DNA of 64,000 nucleotides, taken from assembly GCA_964489135.1 (NCBI GenBank), contig CAZAXK010000001.1, positions 1 through 64,000 on the forward strand, given 5' to 3'. Shown one piece after another: positions 32,092 through 40,383 of the stretch. The notes below the pieces were generated by a model. That model was not told the origin of the DNA, did no database searches, and worked only from the letters and a program-made list of their open reading frames with translations. The DNA comes from JBBTQZ01 sp964489135. GTDB lineage: Bacteria; Patescibacteriota; Minisyncoccia; Phycocordibacterales; WO2-35-19. Each line of letters starts with the position of its first letter. The stretch's first letter is position 1. The translations under genes were made by a program, and so were the position numbers.

Positions 32092-33972
32092 ATGACATCT
32101 GCAGAAGTTAGAAAGAAATATTTGGAATTTTTTGAGAAGAGGGGACACAAAGTGATCCCGAGCGCTCCTTTGGTGCCTGAGAACGACCCGACCACACTTT
32201 TTACAGCATCTGGTATGCAACCAATGGTGCCTTATCTTCTTGGACAAAAGCACCCTCTCGGTAAAAGAATTTCTGACTCACAAAAATCATTTAGGACAGT
32301 GGATATCGATGAGGTTGGAGATAATCGCCACACCACATTTTTTGAAATGCTCGGTAATTGGTCACTTGGTGATTATTTCAAAAAGGAACAAATCGAATGG
32401 ATGTTTGAATTTTTAATTGATGAAGTTGGTATCGACCCAAATAGACTTTATGTCACAACCTTTATAGGAGATGAGGACAACAAAATTCCGAAAGACACTG
32501 AATCTGCACAAATATGGAAATCTCTTTTTGCAACCAAAGGAATAGAAGCAAAAGAAGTTGAGATTGGAAGCGAAGAAAACGGTTACAAGGTCGGTATGCA
32601 AAATGGAAGAATTTTTTATTATGATGTAAAGAAAAATTGGTGGAGCAGGGCAGGAACACCTGCAAATATGCCAGCTGGCGAACCTGGGGGTCCAGATTCA
32701 GAAATGTTTTATGAATTTACTGATGTTGCCCATAATAAAGAATTTGGTGAGCATTGTCATCCAAATTGCGATTGCGGAAGGTTTTTGGAAATTGGAAATA
32801 ATGTGTTTATGGAATACATCAAAAATTCTGACGGCACATTTTCAAACCTACCGCAACAAAATGTTGATTTTGGCGGCGGTTTAGAACGTCTGGTGATGGC
32901 TACAAGTAACTGTCCAGATGTAATAGAGGTAAATCATGCGCCAATTATTGCTTACCTTGAAAAAGCTTCGGGTAAAAAATACAAACAAAATCAAATAGAG
33001 ACGAAAGCATTCCGTGTAATTGCGGATCATATGAAAGCCGCGACATTTTTAATATCAGACGGTGTACTCCCATCAAATACCGATAGAGGTTATTTTGTCA
33101 GAAGACTAATACGCCGAAGTGTAAGATTCGCTGATTCGTTAGGAATAAAGGAAAATTTACTTTCAGAGATTGTCTACCCAGTTGCAGAAATGTATAAAGA
33201 TTCTTATCCGGACGTTAGTCAGAAAATAAAAATTATATCTGAAGAGATTAAATTAGAAGAAGAAAAGTTTAGGAATACTCTCGAAAAAGGTTTGAGGGAA
33301 TTTGAAAAGGGCACTGATCCATTTGTTCTCTTCACCTCCTACGGCTTTCCATTTGAGCTGACTCTCGAACTCGCCAAAGAGAAGGGAATGAAAATAGATG
33401 AGGAAAAGTTTAAAAAAGATTTGGAAGCGCACCAAGAGCTTAGCCGTGCCGGAAGCGAGCAAAAGTTTAAAGGCGGGCTCGGGGACACTAGCGAAATGTC
33501 GGTCAAGTATCACACTGCTACACACCTGCTTCACAAGGCGCTCCGCGAAGTGCTCGGGGAGCATGTGGAACAAAAGGGTAGCAACATTACTCCCGAAAGA
33601 CTCCGCTTCGACTTTTCTCACCCCCAAAAAATGACTGATGATGAGAAGAAGAGGGTTGAAGATATTGTCAATCAGAAAATTGCCGAGGATTTGCCAGTCC
33701 AAAATATTGTCTTACCGAAAGAAGAGGCACTCCAGACCGGCGCGCTACATTTCTTCGGCGAGAAGTACGGCGACCAAGTATCTGTCTATTGTATAGGAGA
33801 GGATCTCGAAACCGCTTACTCAAAAGAATTTTGTGGGGGACCCCACGTTGAGAGAACTGGCGATCTAGCTCGATCGAGCAACCCTTCGACAAGCTCAGGG
33901 TTAAAATTTTCAATTTTAAAAGAAGAAGCCGTTGCACAAGGGATAAGGAGGATAAAAGCAGCGCTCGAATAA
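32092..33972 (+). CDS. alaS: Alanyl-tRNA synthetase, compact form
   Basis: 626 residues against about 875. The N-terminal catalytic domain (TASGMQPMVPYLLG, CDCGRFLEIGN) and editing domain motifs HTATH and CGGPH (C, H zinc-binding) are intact, but the C-terminal C-Ala/DHHA1 domain is missing: the protein ends shortly after the editing domain. Near residue 597-604 a palindromic repeat encodes SNPSTSSGL. It charges tRNA-Ala and edits Ser/Gly mischarging; loss of C-Ala is seen in other reduced genomes. Starts ATG 32092, five bases after the EEP gene. Confidence 0.95.
   Translation: MTSAEVRKKYLEFFEKRGHKVIPSAPLVPENDPTTLFTASGMQPMVPYLLGQKHPLGKRISDSQKSFRTVDIDEVGDNRHTTFFEMLGNWSLGDYFKKEQIEWMFEFLIDEVGIDPNRLYVTTFIGDEDNKIPKDTESAQIWKSLFATKGIEAKEVEIGSEENGYKVGMQNGRIFYYDVKKNWWSRAGTPANMPAGEPGGPDSEMFYEFTDVAHNKEFGEHCHPNCDCGRFLEIGNNVFMEYIKNSDGTFSNLPQQNVDFGGGLERLVMATSNCPDVIEVNHAPIIAYLEKASGKKYKQNQIETKAFRVIADHMKAATFLISDGVLPSNTDRGYFVRRLIRRSVRFADSLGIKENLLSEIVYPVAEMYKDSYPDVSQKIKIISEEIKLEEEKFRNTLEKGLREFEKGTDPFVLFTSYGFPFELTLELAKEKGMKIDEEKFKKDLEAHQELSRAGSEQKFKGGLGDTSEMSVKYHTATHLLHKALREVLGEHVEQKGSNITPERLRFDFSHPQKMTDDEKKRVEDIVNQKIAEDLPVQNIVLPKEEALQTGALHFFGEKYGDQVSVYCIGEDLETAYSKEFCGGPHVERTGDLARSSNPSTSSGLKFSILKEEAVAQGIRRIKAALE
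33880..33902 (+). repeat. Palindromic repeat inside alaS
   Basis: AACCCT-TCGACAAGCTC-AGGGTT, arms of 6 bp. The CCCTTCGACAAGCTCAGGG core is a repeat I associate with CPR and other uncultured bacteria, where it often yields the peptide PSTSSG. Confidence 0.75.
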
Positions 33973-34015
33973 ATTCTTTTTCCACACAAAATTTTATTTG
34001 CAACTTAAAAGGTTG

Positions 34016-34021
34016 TATAAT
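34016..34021 (+). promoter_or_regulatory. -10 element, leaderless promoter
   Basis: TATAAT ending six bases before the ATG at 34028. Confidence 0.7.
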
Positions 34022-34027
34022 CGGACT

Positions 34028-35404
34028 ATGCCAAGAGTTCAATTTAGTGATGTCGTTCCTCCAGAAAAACGAAGCATCCGCAACATTCCTATTCCAAATT
34101 CCGCACGGAGAACCAAAACTCCTTCTTCGCCGATCAAGACAAACGTTGAGCCAGAGATCTTTAACGAACCCATAATCGTAACCGACACCCCTGCTCCCAA
34201 GTACCCCGAATCGAATCCGGTGAACATCACCAAGAAAAGAACCGAACACTACTATCACGAAGACGGCTTCCCAAATCCCAAGAAACGCAGATGGATTTTT
34301 GGCGTGCTTACCGTATTTTGTATCGTTGCCTTTGTTGCAATAATGATGACCATCTTCTCTTCGGCAACCGTAGGCGTCATTCCTCAGTCACAAACTCTTG
34401 CGGTGGCAACCAAGATCGAGGCCGGTCCGGAAATAGCAGGCGCAAGTAGAGTACCTTACGAAATCGTCAAAACAGTCAAGACCGACAGCGTCTCTGTCGA
34501 TGCAACCGATGAGGAGATGGTAGAGCGCAAGGCCTCAGGCAAGATCGTAGTCTACAACAACTTTTCAAGCGAGCCGCAACGTCTCATTATTCGTACCCGA
34601 TTTGAAAGTTCTGACGGTCTTATTTATCGCATTCCCGAATCGATCACCGTACCGGGCAAAACGGCGACCGGACCTGGGTCTCTAGAAGTCGAGGTTTTCG
34701 CCGACGAACCGGGCGAGAAGTACAATATCGGCAAAACCGACTTCACCATCCCCGGATTCAAGACCGACAAGGACCGATACACCAATTTCTATGCCAAATC
34801 TTCATCCGAAATGTCTGGAGGACTAGTAGGAAAGGTAAAGAAGATAGATGCAAACACCCGAACGACCGCTCTCCAAAAGCTCGATGATAGTTTGCGAGGT
34901 GAAATCGAGAAGGAGCTTGCGCTGCAAACCCCTTCCGGCCTAGTAATGCTCAGCGGCTCGGTATTTTTCGAATCCAAGGAATTGCCTCAGAAAGATTCTG
35001 GTAGCACCGCAACCCTGACCAAAGAGGTTACCGGCTATGCACTCATGCTAAGAAAAGACCTTCTTTCTAAAGTCCTAGTTGATCAATACCTTTCGTCATC
35101 AACCGATTGGCAGGGTATTCAGGCGACTATCCCAGACTTTTCTAATATAAAAGTGTCTGAAAAGCCCACCTCCGTTCCAAAGGCCGGAGATATGGTGATG
35201 CTCAAAATCGAAGGCAACGCTTTGGCTAAGGCCCAAATTGACGCAAATATTTTAAGTGAGGCCCTAGCGGGTGCAAACCGCAACGCTATTTCCTCAATTG
35301 TCCAAAAAATCGCCGGAATAGAGAGTGTGAAGGTCAGCATCAGGCCGGCGTGGAAGCGCTCCTTGCCCGACCGAGGAGATAAAATATATATTGACATCGA
35401 ATAA
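34028..35404 (+). CDS. Large single-pass membrane protein (baseplate-J-like annotation class)
   Basis: 458 residues. A proline-rich cytoplasmic tail (about 1-85), a transmembrane helix (about 92-114) and a 340-residue extracytoplasmic part. The segment ASGKIVVYNNFSSEPQRLI followed by RTRFESSDGLIYRI is what I recall from CPR proteins called baseplate J-like; this is weak evidence, and no phage genes are near. Likely a cell envelope component. Promoter six bases upstream sets the start; an earlier in-frame TTG at 33998 is unlikely. Confidence 0.55.
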   Translation: MPRVQFSDVVPPEKRSIRNIPIPNSARRTKTPSSPIKTNVEPEIFNEPIIVTDTPAPKYPESNPVNITKKRTEHYYHEDGFPNPKKRRWIFGVLTVFCIVAFVAIMMTIFSSATVGVIPQSQTLAVATKIEAGPEIAGASRVPYEIVKTVKTDSVSVDATDEEMVERKASGKIVVYNNFSSEPQRLIIRTRFESSDGLIYRIPESITVPGKTATGPGSLEVEVFADEPGEKYNIGKTDFTIPGFKTDKDRYTNFYAKSSSEMSGGLVGKVKKIDANTRTTALQKLDDSLRGEIEKELALQTPSGLVMLSGSVFFESKELPQKDSGSTATLTKEVTGYALMLRKDLLSKVLVDQYLSSSTDWQGIQATIPDFSNIKVSEKPTSVPKAGDMVMLKIEGNALAKAQIDANILSEALAGANRNAISSIVQKIAGIESVKVSIRPAWKRSLPDRGDKIYIDIE

Positions 35405-35447
35405 CGCTTTGTGATAGTCTTTACCGACAAGCGTGTTTCATTAAAAA

Positions 35448-35705
35448 ATGACGGATAAAAAAGGCCAGGAAGTCAGTTTGGGTACAGTTACAGAAGCGCT
35501 TCCAAACGCGCTGTTCAAGGTAAGGCTCGATAAAGCCGAACCGGAAATAATGGCCTATATTTCGGGTAAAATGCGACTCAATCGGATCAAGGTCCTGATA
35601 GGGGATCGTGTAGAACTTGTGCTTGACCCGTATGGGGGAAGAGCCAGAATTGTCCGCCGAATAGACAACAGAAAGACGCAAGGTGAGAACGAATTAGCCA
35701 AATGA
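35448..35705 (+). CDS. infA: Translation initiation factor IF-1
   Basis: 85 residues, S1-type OB fold: GTVTEALPNALFKVRL, then GKMRLNRIKVLIGDRVELVLDPYGGRARIVRR. About ten residues longer than usual at the N- and C-termini. Binds the 30S A site. Overlaps rpmJ by ATGA and heads the ribosomal cluster, as in most bacteria. Confidence 0.96.
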   Translation: MTDKKGQEVSLGTVTEALPNALFKVRLDKAEPEIMAYISGKMRLNRIKVLIGDRVELVLDPYGGRARIVRRIDNRKTQGENELAK

Positions 35706-35818
35706 AAGTCAAAGCTTCGGTCAAAAAAATATGCGCCAAATGCAAGCTGGTGCGCCGGCGTGGCGTTTTGTTTGTTATTTGCAAGAGCAACCCAAAGCAC
35801 AAGCAAAGGCAAGGATAA
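35702..35818 (+). CDS. rpmJ: 50S ribosomal protein L36
   Basis: 38 residues: MKVKASVKKICAKCKLVRRR onwards, with the zinc-ribbon CAKC, a third C and a final H in place (C+ form). It begins in the stop codon of infA (ATGA). Too short for automatic detection, but length and position are canonical. Confidence 0.95.
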   Translation: MKVKASVKKICAKCKLVRRRGVLFVICKSNPKHKQRQG

Positions 35819-35865
35819 TCGATGATAGATTTAAATTTTGAGATATAATTTTTGAGATAAATATA

Positions 35866-36246
35866 ATGAGAATACTAGGCATCACAATTCCAGAAGAAAA
35901 GCGACTCGAAATCGGTCTGACCACCCTTTTTGGTGTCGGCCGATCCCGCGCTCAAAAGATATTGAGTGAAGCCGGCGTGGAATGGGGTGCCAAGCCCAAG
36001 GACCTCAATACCGAAAAGGAGAATGAGATCCGCAAGATAGTCGAGAGTCTCCGCATCGAAGGCGACTTGAAGCGTGAGGTTGCCTCCAACGTAAAGCGCC
36101 TCAAAGACATCAAGGCCTACCGCGGATTGCGACATATAAGGAGTCTTCCTGTAAGAGGCCAGCGCACCAAGACCAATTCTCGAACCCGTCGAGGCAATGT
36201 TCGCAAGACTGCTGGTACTGGTAGAAGGGCGGTTGAGAAGAAATAG
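35866..36246 (+). CDS. rpsM: 30S ribosomal protein S13
   Basis: 126 residues: MRILGITIPEEKRLEIGL to the GLRHIRSLPVRGQRTKTNSR box and basic tail. A TATAAT lies 16 bases before the ATG, a weak internal promoter. Contacts tRNA and bridges to the 50S. Confidence 0.97.
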   Translation: MRILGITIPEEKRLEIGLTTLFGVGRSRAQKILSEAGVEWGAKPKDLNTEKENEIRKIVESLRIEGDLKREVASNVKRLKDIKAYRGLRHIRSLPVRGQRTKTNSRTRRGNVRKTAGTGRRAVEKK

Positions 36247-36298
36247 AACACGACACCAATACACGAATTCAAACGAATAACACAAATATATAAATAAA

Positions 36299-36724
36299 AT
36301 GGGAAAGAAAAGAATTGCAACATCAGAACAAGCAGGGGCCGAGGCTTCGCAGGGAGCCAAGTCCGGAGGCAAAAAGAAGGTTGATGCCGGTATTTTGCAC
36401 GTAGAATCGACTTACAACAACACCAAACTCCTCCTGACTGATAAGAAGGGCAACGCGGTTTTGGCTTCGTCGAGTGGCAAGCTTGGATTCAAGGGTGCAA
36501 AGAAAGGCACACCATTCGCCTCTGCCAAAGTAGGCGAGACACTCGGTACCCTAGCTCACGAAATGGGAGTAAAGGAAGTATCGGTAGTGGTCAAAGGTGT
36601 GGGCTCGGGTCGCGAATCAGCAATCAGAGGATTTATCAGCAAGGGTATAAACCTCACATCAATCAAAGATGTAACGCCGGTGCCTCACAACGGACCGAAG
36701 CCCAAGAAACCCCGTCGCGTATAA
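36299..36724 (+). CDS. rpsK: 30S ribosomal protein S11
   Basis: 141 residues. An N-terminal charged extension of about 25 residues precedes the conserved core STYNNTKLLLTD and the end VTPVPHNGPKPKKPRRV, which contributes to the 30S platform. Standard position between S13 and S4. Confidence 0.97.
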   Translation: MGKKRIATSEQAGAEASQGAKSGGKKKVDAGILHVESTYNNTKLLLTDKKGNAVLASSSGKLGFKGAKKGTPFASAKVGETLGTLAHEMGVKEVSVVVKGVGSGRESAIRGFISKGINLTSIKDVTPVPHNGPKPKKPRRV

Positions 36725-36766
36725 TCTTTCATATTATTTCGTAACTTTTCGTATAAATTTCGTATC

Positions 36767-37366
36767 ATGAAAATCGGACCAAAATACAAAATAGCTAGAC
36801 GCCTCGGAGCCCCCGTGTTTGAAAAGACGCAAACACAGAAGTTTGCCTTGCGTGAGGGCAAGAAATCCAAATTTGGCGGCAGACCCAAGACCGACTACGG
36901 CCTCCAGCTCAACGAAAAGCAAAAAGCCAAGATGTTTTATTCGGTCACCGAGAAACAGTTCGCGAAGTATGTCAGCAAATCTTTGGCCAAAGCTGGTTCA
37001 CCAACCACCAATCTTCTCTCTGTGTTGGAAAAGAGATTGGACAACGTAGTCTGGAGAGCTGGCATGATCACCACTCACCGTGGTGCCCGACAAGCAGTAG
37101 CTCATGGACACTTTTTGGTCAACGGCCGAAGAACTTTCGTCCCATCTTATGAAGTAAAGGCAGGGGATGTAATAAGCATCCGAGAAGGAAGCAAGGGTAG
37201 CCGACTCTTCTCGGAGCTCGAGAATCGCCTTATGGAAATCCAAGCACCAGCTTGGCTTAAAGTTGACCCAAAGAAGAGAGAGGTGACGATCAAATCTGAG
37301 GCCATTGAGTCCCAGAATGAAATGCTTTTTGATCTGGGCCGAGTTATAGAATTTTATCAAAGATAA
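36767..37366 (+). CDS. rpsD: 30S ribosomal protein S4
   Basis: 199 residues; begins GPKYKIARRLG and has the S4 RNA-binding domain with RLDNVVWRAGMITTHRGARQ. No zinc cysteines near the N-terminus, so a zinc-free form. Also assembles early into the 30S. Confidence 0.97.
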   Translation: MKIGPKYKIARRLGAPVFEKTQTQKFALREGKKSKFGGRPKTDYGLQLNEKQKAKMFYSVTEKQFAKYVSKSLAKAGSPTTNLLSVLEKRLDNVVWRAGMITTHRGARQAVAHGHFLVNGRRTFVPSYEVKAGDVISIREGSKGSRLFSELENRLMEIQAPAWLKVDPKKREVTIKSEAIESQNEMLFDLGRVIEFYQR

Positions 37367-37392
37367 AAATTAAAAAACTAATTACTAAACAC

Positions 37393-38358
37393 ATGGATAA
37401 CTTCGATAAATCAATCATCCTCCCTTCAAAACCTCGGATAGTGTCTGAGGAGGAGAACCGGGGCGTCTACGAAATAGACGGCTTTTATCCTGGCTACGGC
37501 TACACAATCGGCAACAGTCTTCGCCGAATCATCCTTTCTTCGTTGCCGGGCACAGCGATCACCTCGATCAAGATCAATGGCGTAAACCACGAGTTTAGCA
37601 GTATTGATGGGGTAAAAGAAGACGCAGTTGTAATAATGCTCAATATCAAGAAGCTACGTCTCAAAATGACCGGCAACGAAGCACAGAAGCTCACGCTGAA
37701 GGCTAAGGGCCAGACAGTCGTTACCGCCAAAGACATCGAAGTTCCTGGTCAAATCGAAATAATGAACCCAGAGCTCGTTATTGCAACTCTCACAGACAAG
37801 AGTGCCGTGCTAGAGATGGAATTGACTGCTGAGAAAGGTTTGGGCTTTGTCGCTCGTGATGCAGTGAGCAAGAACAAAACAGACATCGGTATTATAAACA
37901 TCGACGCAAACTTCACCCCAATCAGGAGAGCAAGCTACGAAGTAGAAAATATGCGCGTCGGCGACCGCACCGACTTCAATCGACTCCGAATCACTTTGGA
38001 AACCGACGGAAGCGTCAGCCCAAAGGAAGCGCTTGAAAAGTCGATCAATATTATGATAGAACAGCTCAAGGCCATCACCGGCTTCGAAGAGCGCGAGGAG
38101 ATGGACTCGGAAGCAGAAGCTGAACCTCAAAGCACTCATAGCGAAACCAAGCTGGATGCCGAATTCCTCAAGACCCGCATCGAATCTCTTGAGCTCTCGG
38201 CTCGTACTCTGAACGCTCTTACAAGCGCAAATATTCGCACTGTCGGTGGCTTGGCCCGCAAGAAAGAGAAGGACATTCTAGAAATAGAAGGTCTTGGAGC
38301 TAAGGGTGTCGCTGAAATTAAGCGTGTCCTTAGCGATCATGGCATCACACTGAAATAA
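37393..38358 (+). CDS. rpoA: RNA polymerase alpha subunit
   Basis: 321 residues. Alpha-NTD with GYTIGNSLRRIILSSLPG for dimerisation, and a C-terminal domain with paired helix-hairpin-helices (LSARTLNALTSANIRTVGGL), the part that contacts UP elements. Followed by L17 after 3 bases. Confidence 0.98.
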   Translation: MDNFDKSIILPSKPRIVSEEENRGVYEIDGFYPGYGYTIGNSLRRIILSSLPGTAITSIKINGVNHEFSSIDGVKEDAVVIMLNIKKLRLKMTGNEAQKLTLKAKGQTVVTAKDIEVPGQIEIMNPELVIATLTDKSAVLEMELTAEKGLGFVARDAVSKNKTDIGIINIDANFTPIRRASYEVENMRVGDRTDFNRLRITLETDGSVSPKEALEKSINIMIEQLKAITGFEEREEMDSEAEAEPQSTHSETKLDAEFLKTRIESLELSARTLNALTSANIRTVGGLARKKEKDILEIEGLGAKGVAEIKRVLSDHGITLK

Positions 38359-38361
38359 AAC

Positions 38362-38712
38362 ATGCGTCATCACAACCAAAACAGAAAATTCGGAAGAGTA
38401 AGAAAGGTAAGAAGAGCTTTGCTCAACTCTCTGGCCCGATCTTTGGTCTTGCACGAACGAGTAGAAACAACTGAAGCCAAAGCCAAAGAAACTCGTCCTT
38501 TTGCCGAGAAGCTCGTAAGCAAAGCCAAAGTGGGTACCCTTGCGGCTACTCGAAGTTTGGTAGAAAAGGTGGGCAAGACTGCAACCAAAAAGTTGACCGA
38601 TGAGCTCGCCAAGAGATACGAGAAGAGAAGTGGTGGCTATACCCGAATCACCAAGACCAAACCCCGACTTTCTGATGGTAGTAAGATGGCGATTATTGAG
38701 TTTATAAAGTAG
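38362..38712 (+). CDS. rplQ: 50S ribosomal protein L17
   Basis: 116 residues: MRHHNQNRKFGRVRKVRRAL and the closing GGYTRITKTKPRLSDGSKMA box are canonical. Confidence 0.97.
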   Translation: MRHHNQNRKFGRVRKVRRALLNSLARSLVLHERVETTEAKAKETRPFAEKLVSKAKVGTLAATRSLVEKVGKTATKKLTDELAKRYEKRSGGYTRITKTKPRLSDGSKMAIIEFIK

Positions 38713-38733
38713 AAAGTTATAAAGTTGAAAGTT

Positions 38734-39078
38734 ATGGAACACACAATTGATGCACAAAACAAGAAGATAGGTAGAATCGCAAGCGAAGCGGCCAAATTGC
38801 TCATGGGCAAGAACCGAACAGATTTTGTGCGCAACGCGATCCCTGACGTTACGGTCAAAATCGTCAACGCCGGCAAGATAGACATCACCAACAAAAAGCT
38901 CAATACCAAATCCTACAAGAGCTACTCCGGCTATCCGGGTGGCTTGAAGGAAGTCAGCATGAAGAAGCTCGTAGCCGATAAAGGCAACAAAGAAGCATTC
39001 AGAAAGGCAGTGAGTGGCATGTTGCCCAAAAATAAGCTTCGCGACCGAATGATGAAGAATTTAATTGTCACAGATTAA
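38734..39078 (+). CDS. rplM: 50S ribosomal protein L13
   Basis: 114 residues, about 25 shorter than E. coli L13 at the C-terminus. Core: DAQNKKIGRIASEAAKLLMGKN and the GYPGGLKEVSMKKL and MLPKNKLRDRMMKNL boxes. The ATG at 38734 is preferred over a TTG at 38725. Confidence 0.95.
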   Translation: MEHTIDAQNKKIGRIASEAAKLLMGKNRTDFVRNAIPDVTVKIVNAGKIDITNKKLNTKSYKSYSGYPGGLKEVSMKKLVADKGNKEAFRKAVSGMLPKNKLRDRMMKNLIVTD

Positions 39079-39195
39079 TTTTCAAGTATCAATTACCAAT
39101 TTACAATAAATTACAAAATTTTCAATTTTCAATCATTGAGACAATGAAAATTTAATGAAAACTGAAAATTCTAAATTGAAAATTTAAATAAAAAC
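39079..39195. repeat. AT-rich repetitive spacer between rplM and rpsI
   Basis: 117 bases containing tandem AATTTTCAATTTTCAAT and its near inverted partners (TGAAAATT, ATTGAAAATT). Same repeat type as in gltX at 60455. A miniature insertion-like spacer in an otherwise tight operon. Confidence 0.65.
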
Positions 39196-39600
39196 ATGAC
39201 AGAGAAAGCAAAAGACAAATACATAGAAGCCGTAGGACGCAGAAAGACCGCTATCGCCCGCGTGCGCCTAACCCCAAGCTCCAAGACTTCCTACAAAGTG
39301 AACGAGCGTGATCTCGCAACCTACTTCCCAACAGAAGAATTGCGCAAGGTCGCCGAAGAGGCGATTGGTAAGGTCAAGGGGGCTCACTTTGCTGTTTCTG
39401 CTCAACTTAAGGGTGGTGGTATACACTCACAGGCCGAAGCACTTCGCCACGGTATCGCAAGAGCCCTAGTGCTCCACGAAGCCGGAGCCAAGAGCTTGCT
39501 CAAGCCGGCTGGACTATTGAAACGCGACCCTCGCGCCAAGGAACGACGTAAATTCGGTCTCAAGAAAGCCCGCAAAGCCCCACAATGGAGTAAACGCTAG
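39196..39600 (+). CDS. rpsI: 30S ribosomal protein S9
   Basis: 134 residues: EAVGRRKTAIARVRLTP, the GGGIHSQAEALRHGIARAL core and the closing KKARKAPQWSKR whose C-terminal lysine-arginine reaches the P-site tRNA. The rplM-rpsI pair is the usual one. Confidence 0.97.
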   Translation: MTEKAKDKYIEAVGRRKTAIARVRLTPSSKTSYKVNERDLATYFPTEELRKVAEEAIGKVKGAHFAVSAQLKGGGIHSQAEALRHGIARALVLHEAGAKSLLKPAGLLKRDPRAKERRKFGLKKARKAPQWSKR

Positions 39601-39613
39601 TCTCGCTCTATTG

Positions 39614-39735
39614 ACCATAATCCCCCCAACCCCCTTTACCCTAAAGTGGGGAACGCGCAACTCATTGTTAATTTTGCGTGTTATAAATGGTAGTCACTCC
39701 CTCTTTAACGTAAAAGGGAGCCGGAGGGAGATTAG
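39614..39735. repeat. GC-rich palindromic repeats between rpsI and grpE
   Basis: CCCC(AACC)CCCTTTA-CCCTAAAGTGGGG, an AACGCGCAA/TTGCGTGTT pair and CTCCCTCTTT/AAAAGGGAG-CCGGAGGGAG. Class of C-rich CPR repeats similar to the one in mnmA. Could also end ribosomal transcripts. Confidence 0.5.
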
Positions 39736-39744
39736 AAAATAAGT

Positions 39745-39750
39745 TATAAT
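39745..39750 (+). promoter_or_regulatory. -10 element, leaderless promoter of grpE
   Basis: TATAAT ending six bases before the ATG at 39757. No CIRCE (TTAGCACTC-N9-GAGTGCTAA) operator is visible and no hrcA is present, so heat control must differ from the HrcA scheme. Confidence 0.7.
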
Positions 39751-39756
39751 AGGAAT

Positions 39757-40299
39757 ATGGATGAGGACGATATAAAAATTGAAGAAGAGATCGACGAAGA
39801 TGGTGGGGCGGACCAGACAGCCACGATAAAGAAACTTCGCGAAAAGCTCAAAGAGGCCCAAAAGAAGGCCGATGAGTATTTGGTTGGCTGGCAGAAGGAG
39901 AGGGCTGATGCGGTAAACTTGCGCAAACGCCTCGAGGAAGAGAAGAAAGACTTCGCCAAGTTTGCCAAAGAAGACATCGCGACCGAAATAATCCCCGTCC
40001 TTGATTCCTTCGAATCAGCATTCAAAAATAAAGAAGCGTGGGAGAAGGTAGACAAAAACTGGCGCATCGGGGTCGAATACATCCACACCCAACTCGTCAA
40101 TGTGCTCAGTAACCACGGCGTTTCGGTAGTCAATCCGCTAGGACAGATGTTTGATCCCCAAAGAGACGAGGCGATCGAGATTATCGAGGTAAAGGATGAG
40201 GCAGAAGATCACAAAATACTTGAGGTGGTGAGCGTCGGCTACAAGCTTCAAGACAAGCTCATCCGTGCTCCCAAGGTCAAAATCGGCCAAAAAAATTAG
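39757..40299 (+). CDS. grpE: Nucleotide exchange factor GrpE
   Basis: 180 residues: long N-terminal coiled coil (about 20-65), then FAKEDIATEIIPVLDSFE and the C-terminal beta domain (VEYIHTQLVNVLSNHGVSVV). Releases ADP from DnaK. First gene of the grpE-dnaK-dnaJ operon. Confidence 0.95.
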   Translation: MDEDDIKIEEEIDEDGGADQTATIKKLREKLKEAQKKADEYLVGWQKERADAVNLRKRLEEEKKDFAKFAKEDIATEIIPVLDSFESAFKNKEAWEKVDKNWRIGVEYIHTQLVNVLSNHGVSVVNPLGQMFDPQRDEAIEIIEVKDEAEDHKILEVVSVGYKLQDKLIRAPKVKIGQKN

Positions 40300-40383
40300 A
40301 CAATAAAATAAATTTGAAAGCCACGGATTATAGCAGTATAATTTGTGAACAAAAATTGTTATCAACCCCTAATCTTTAATGCT

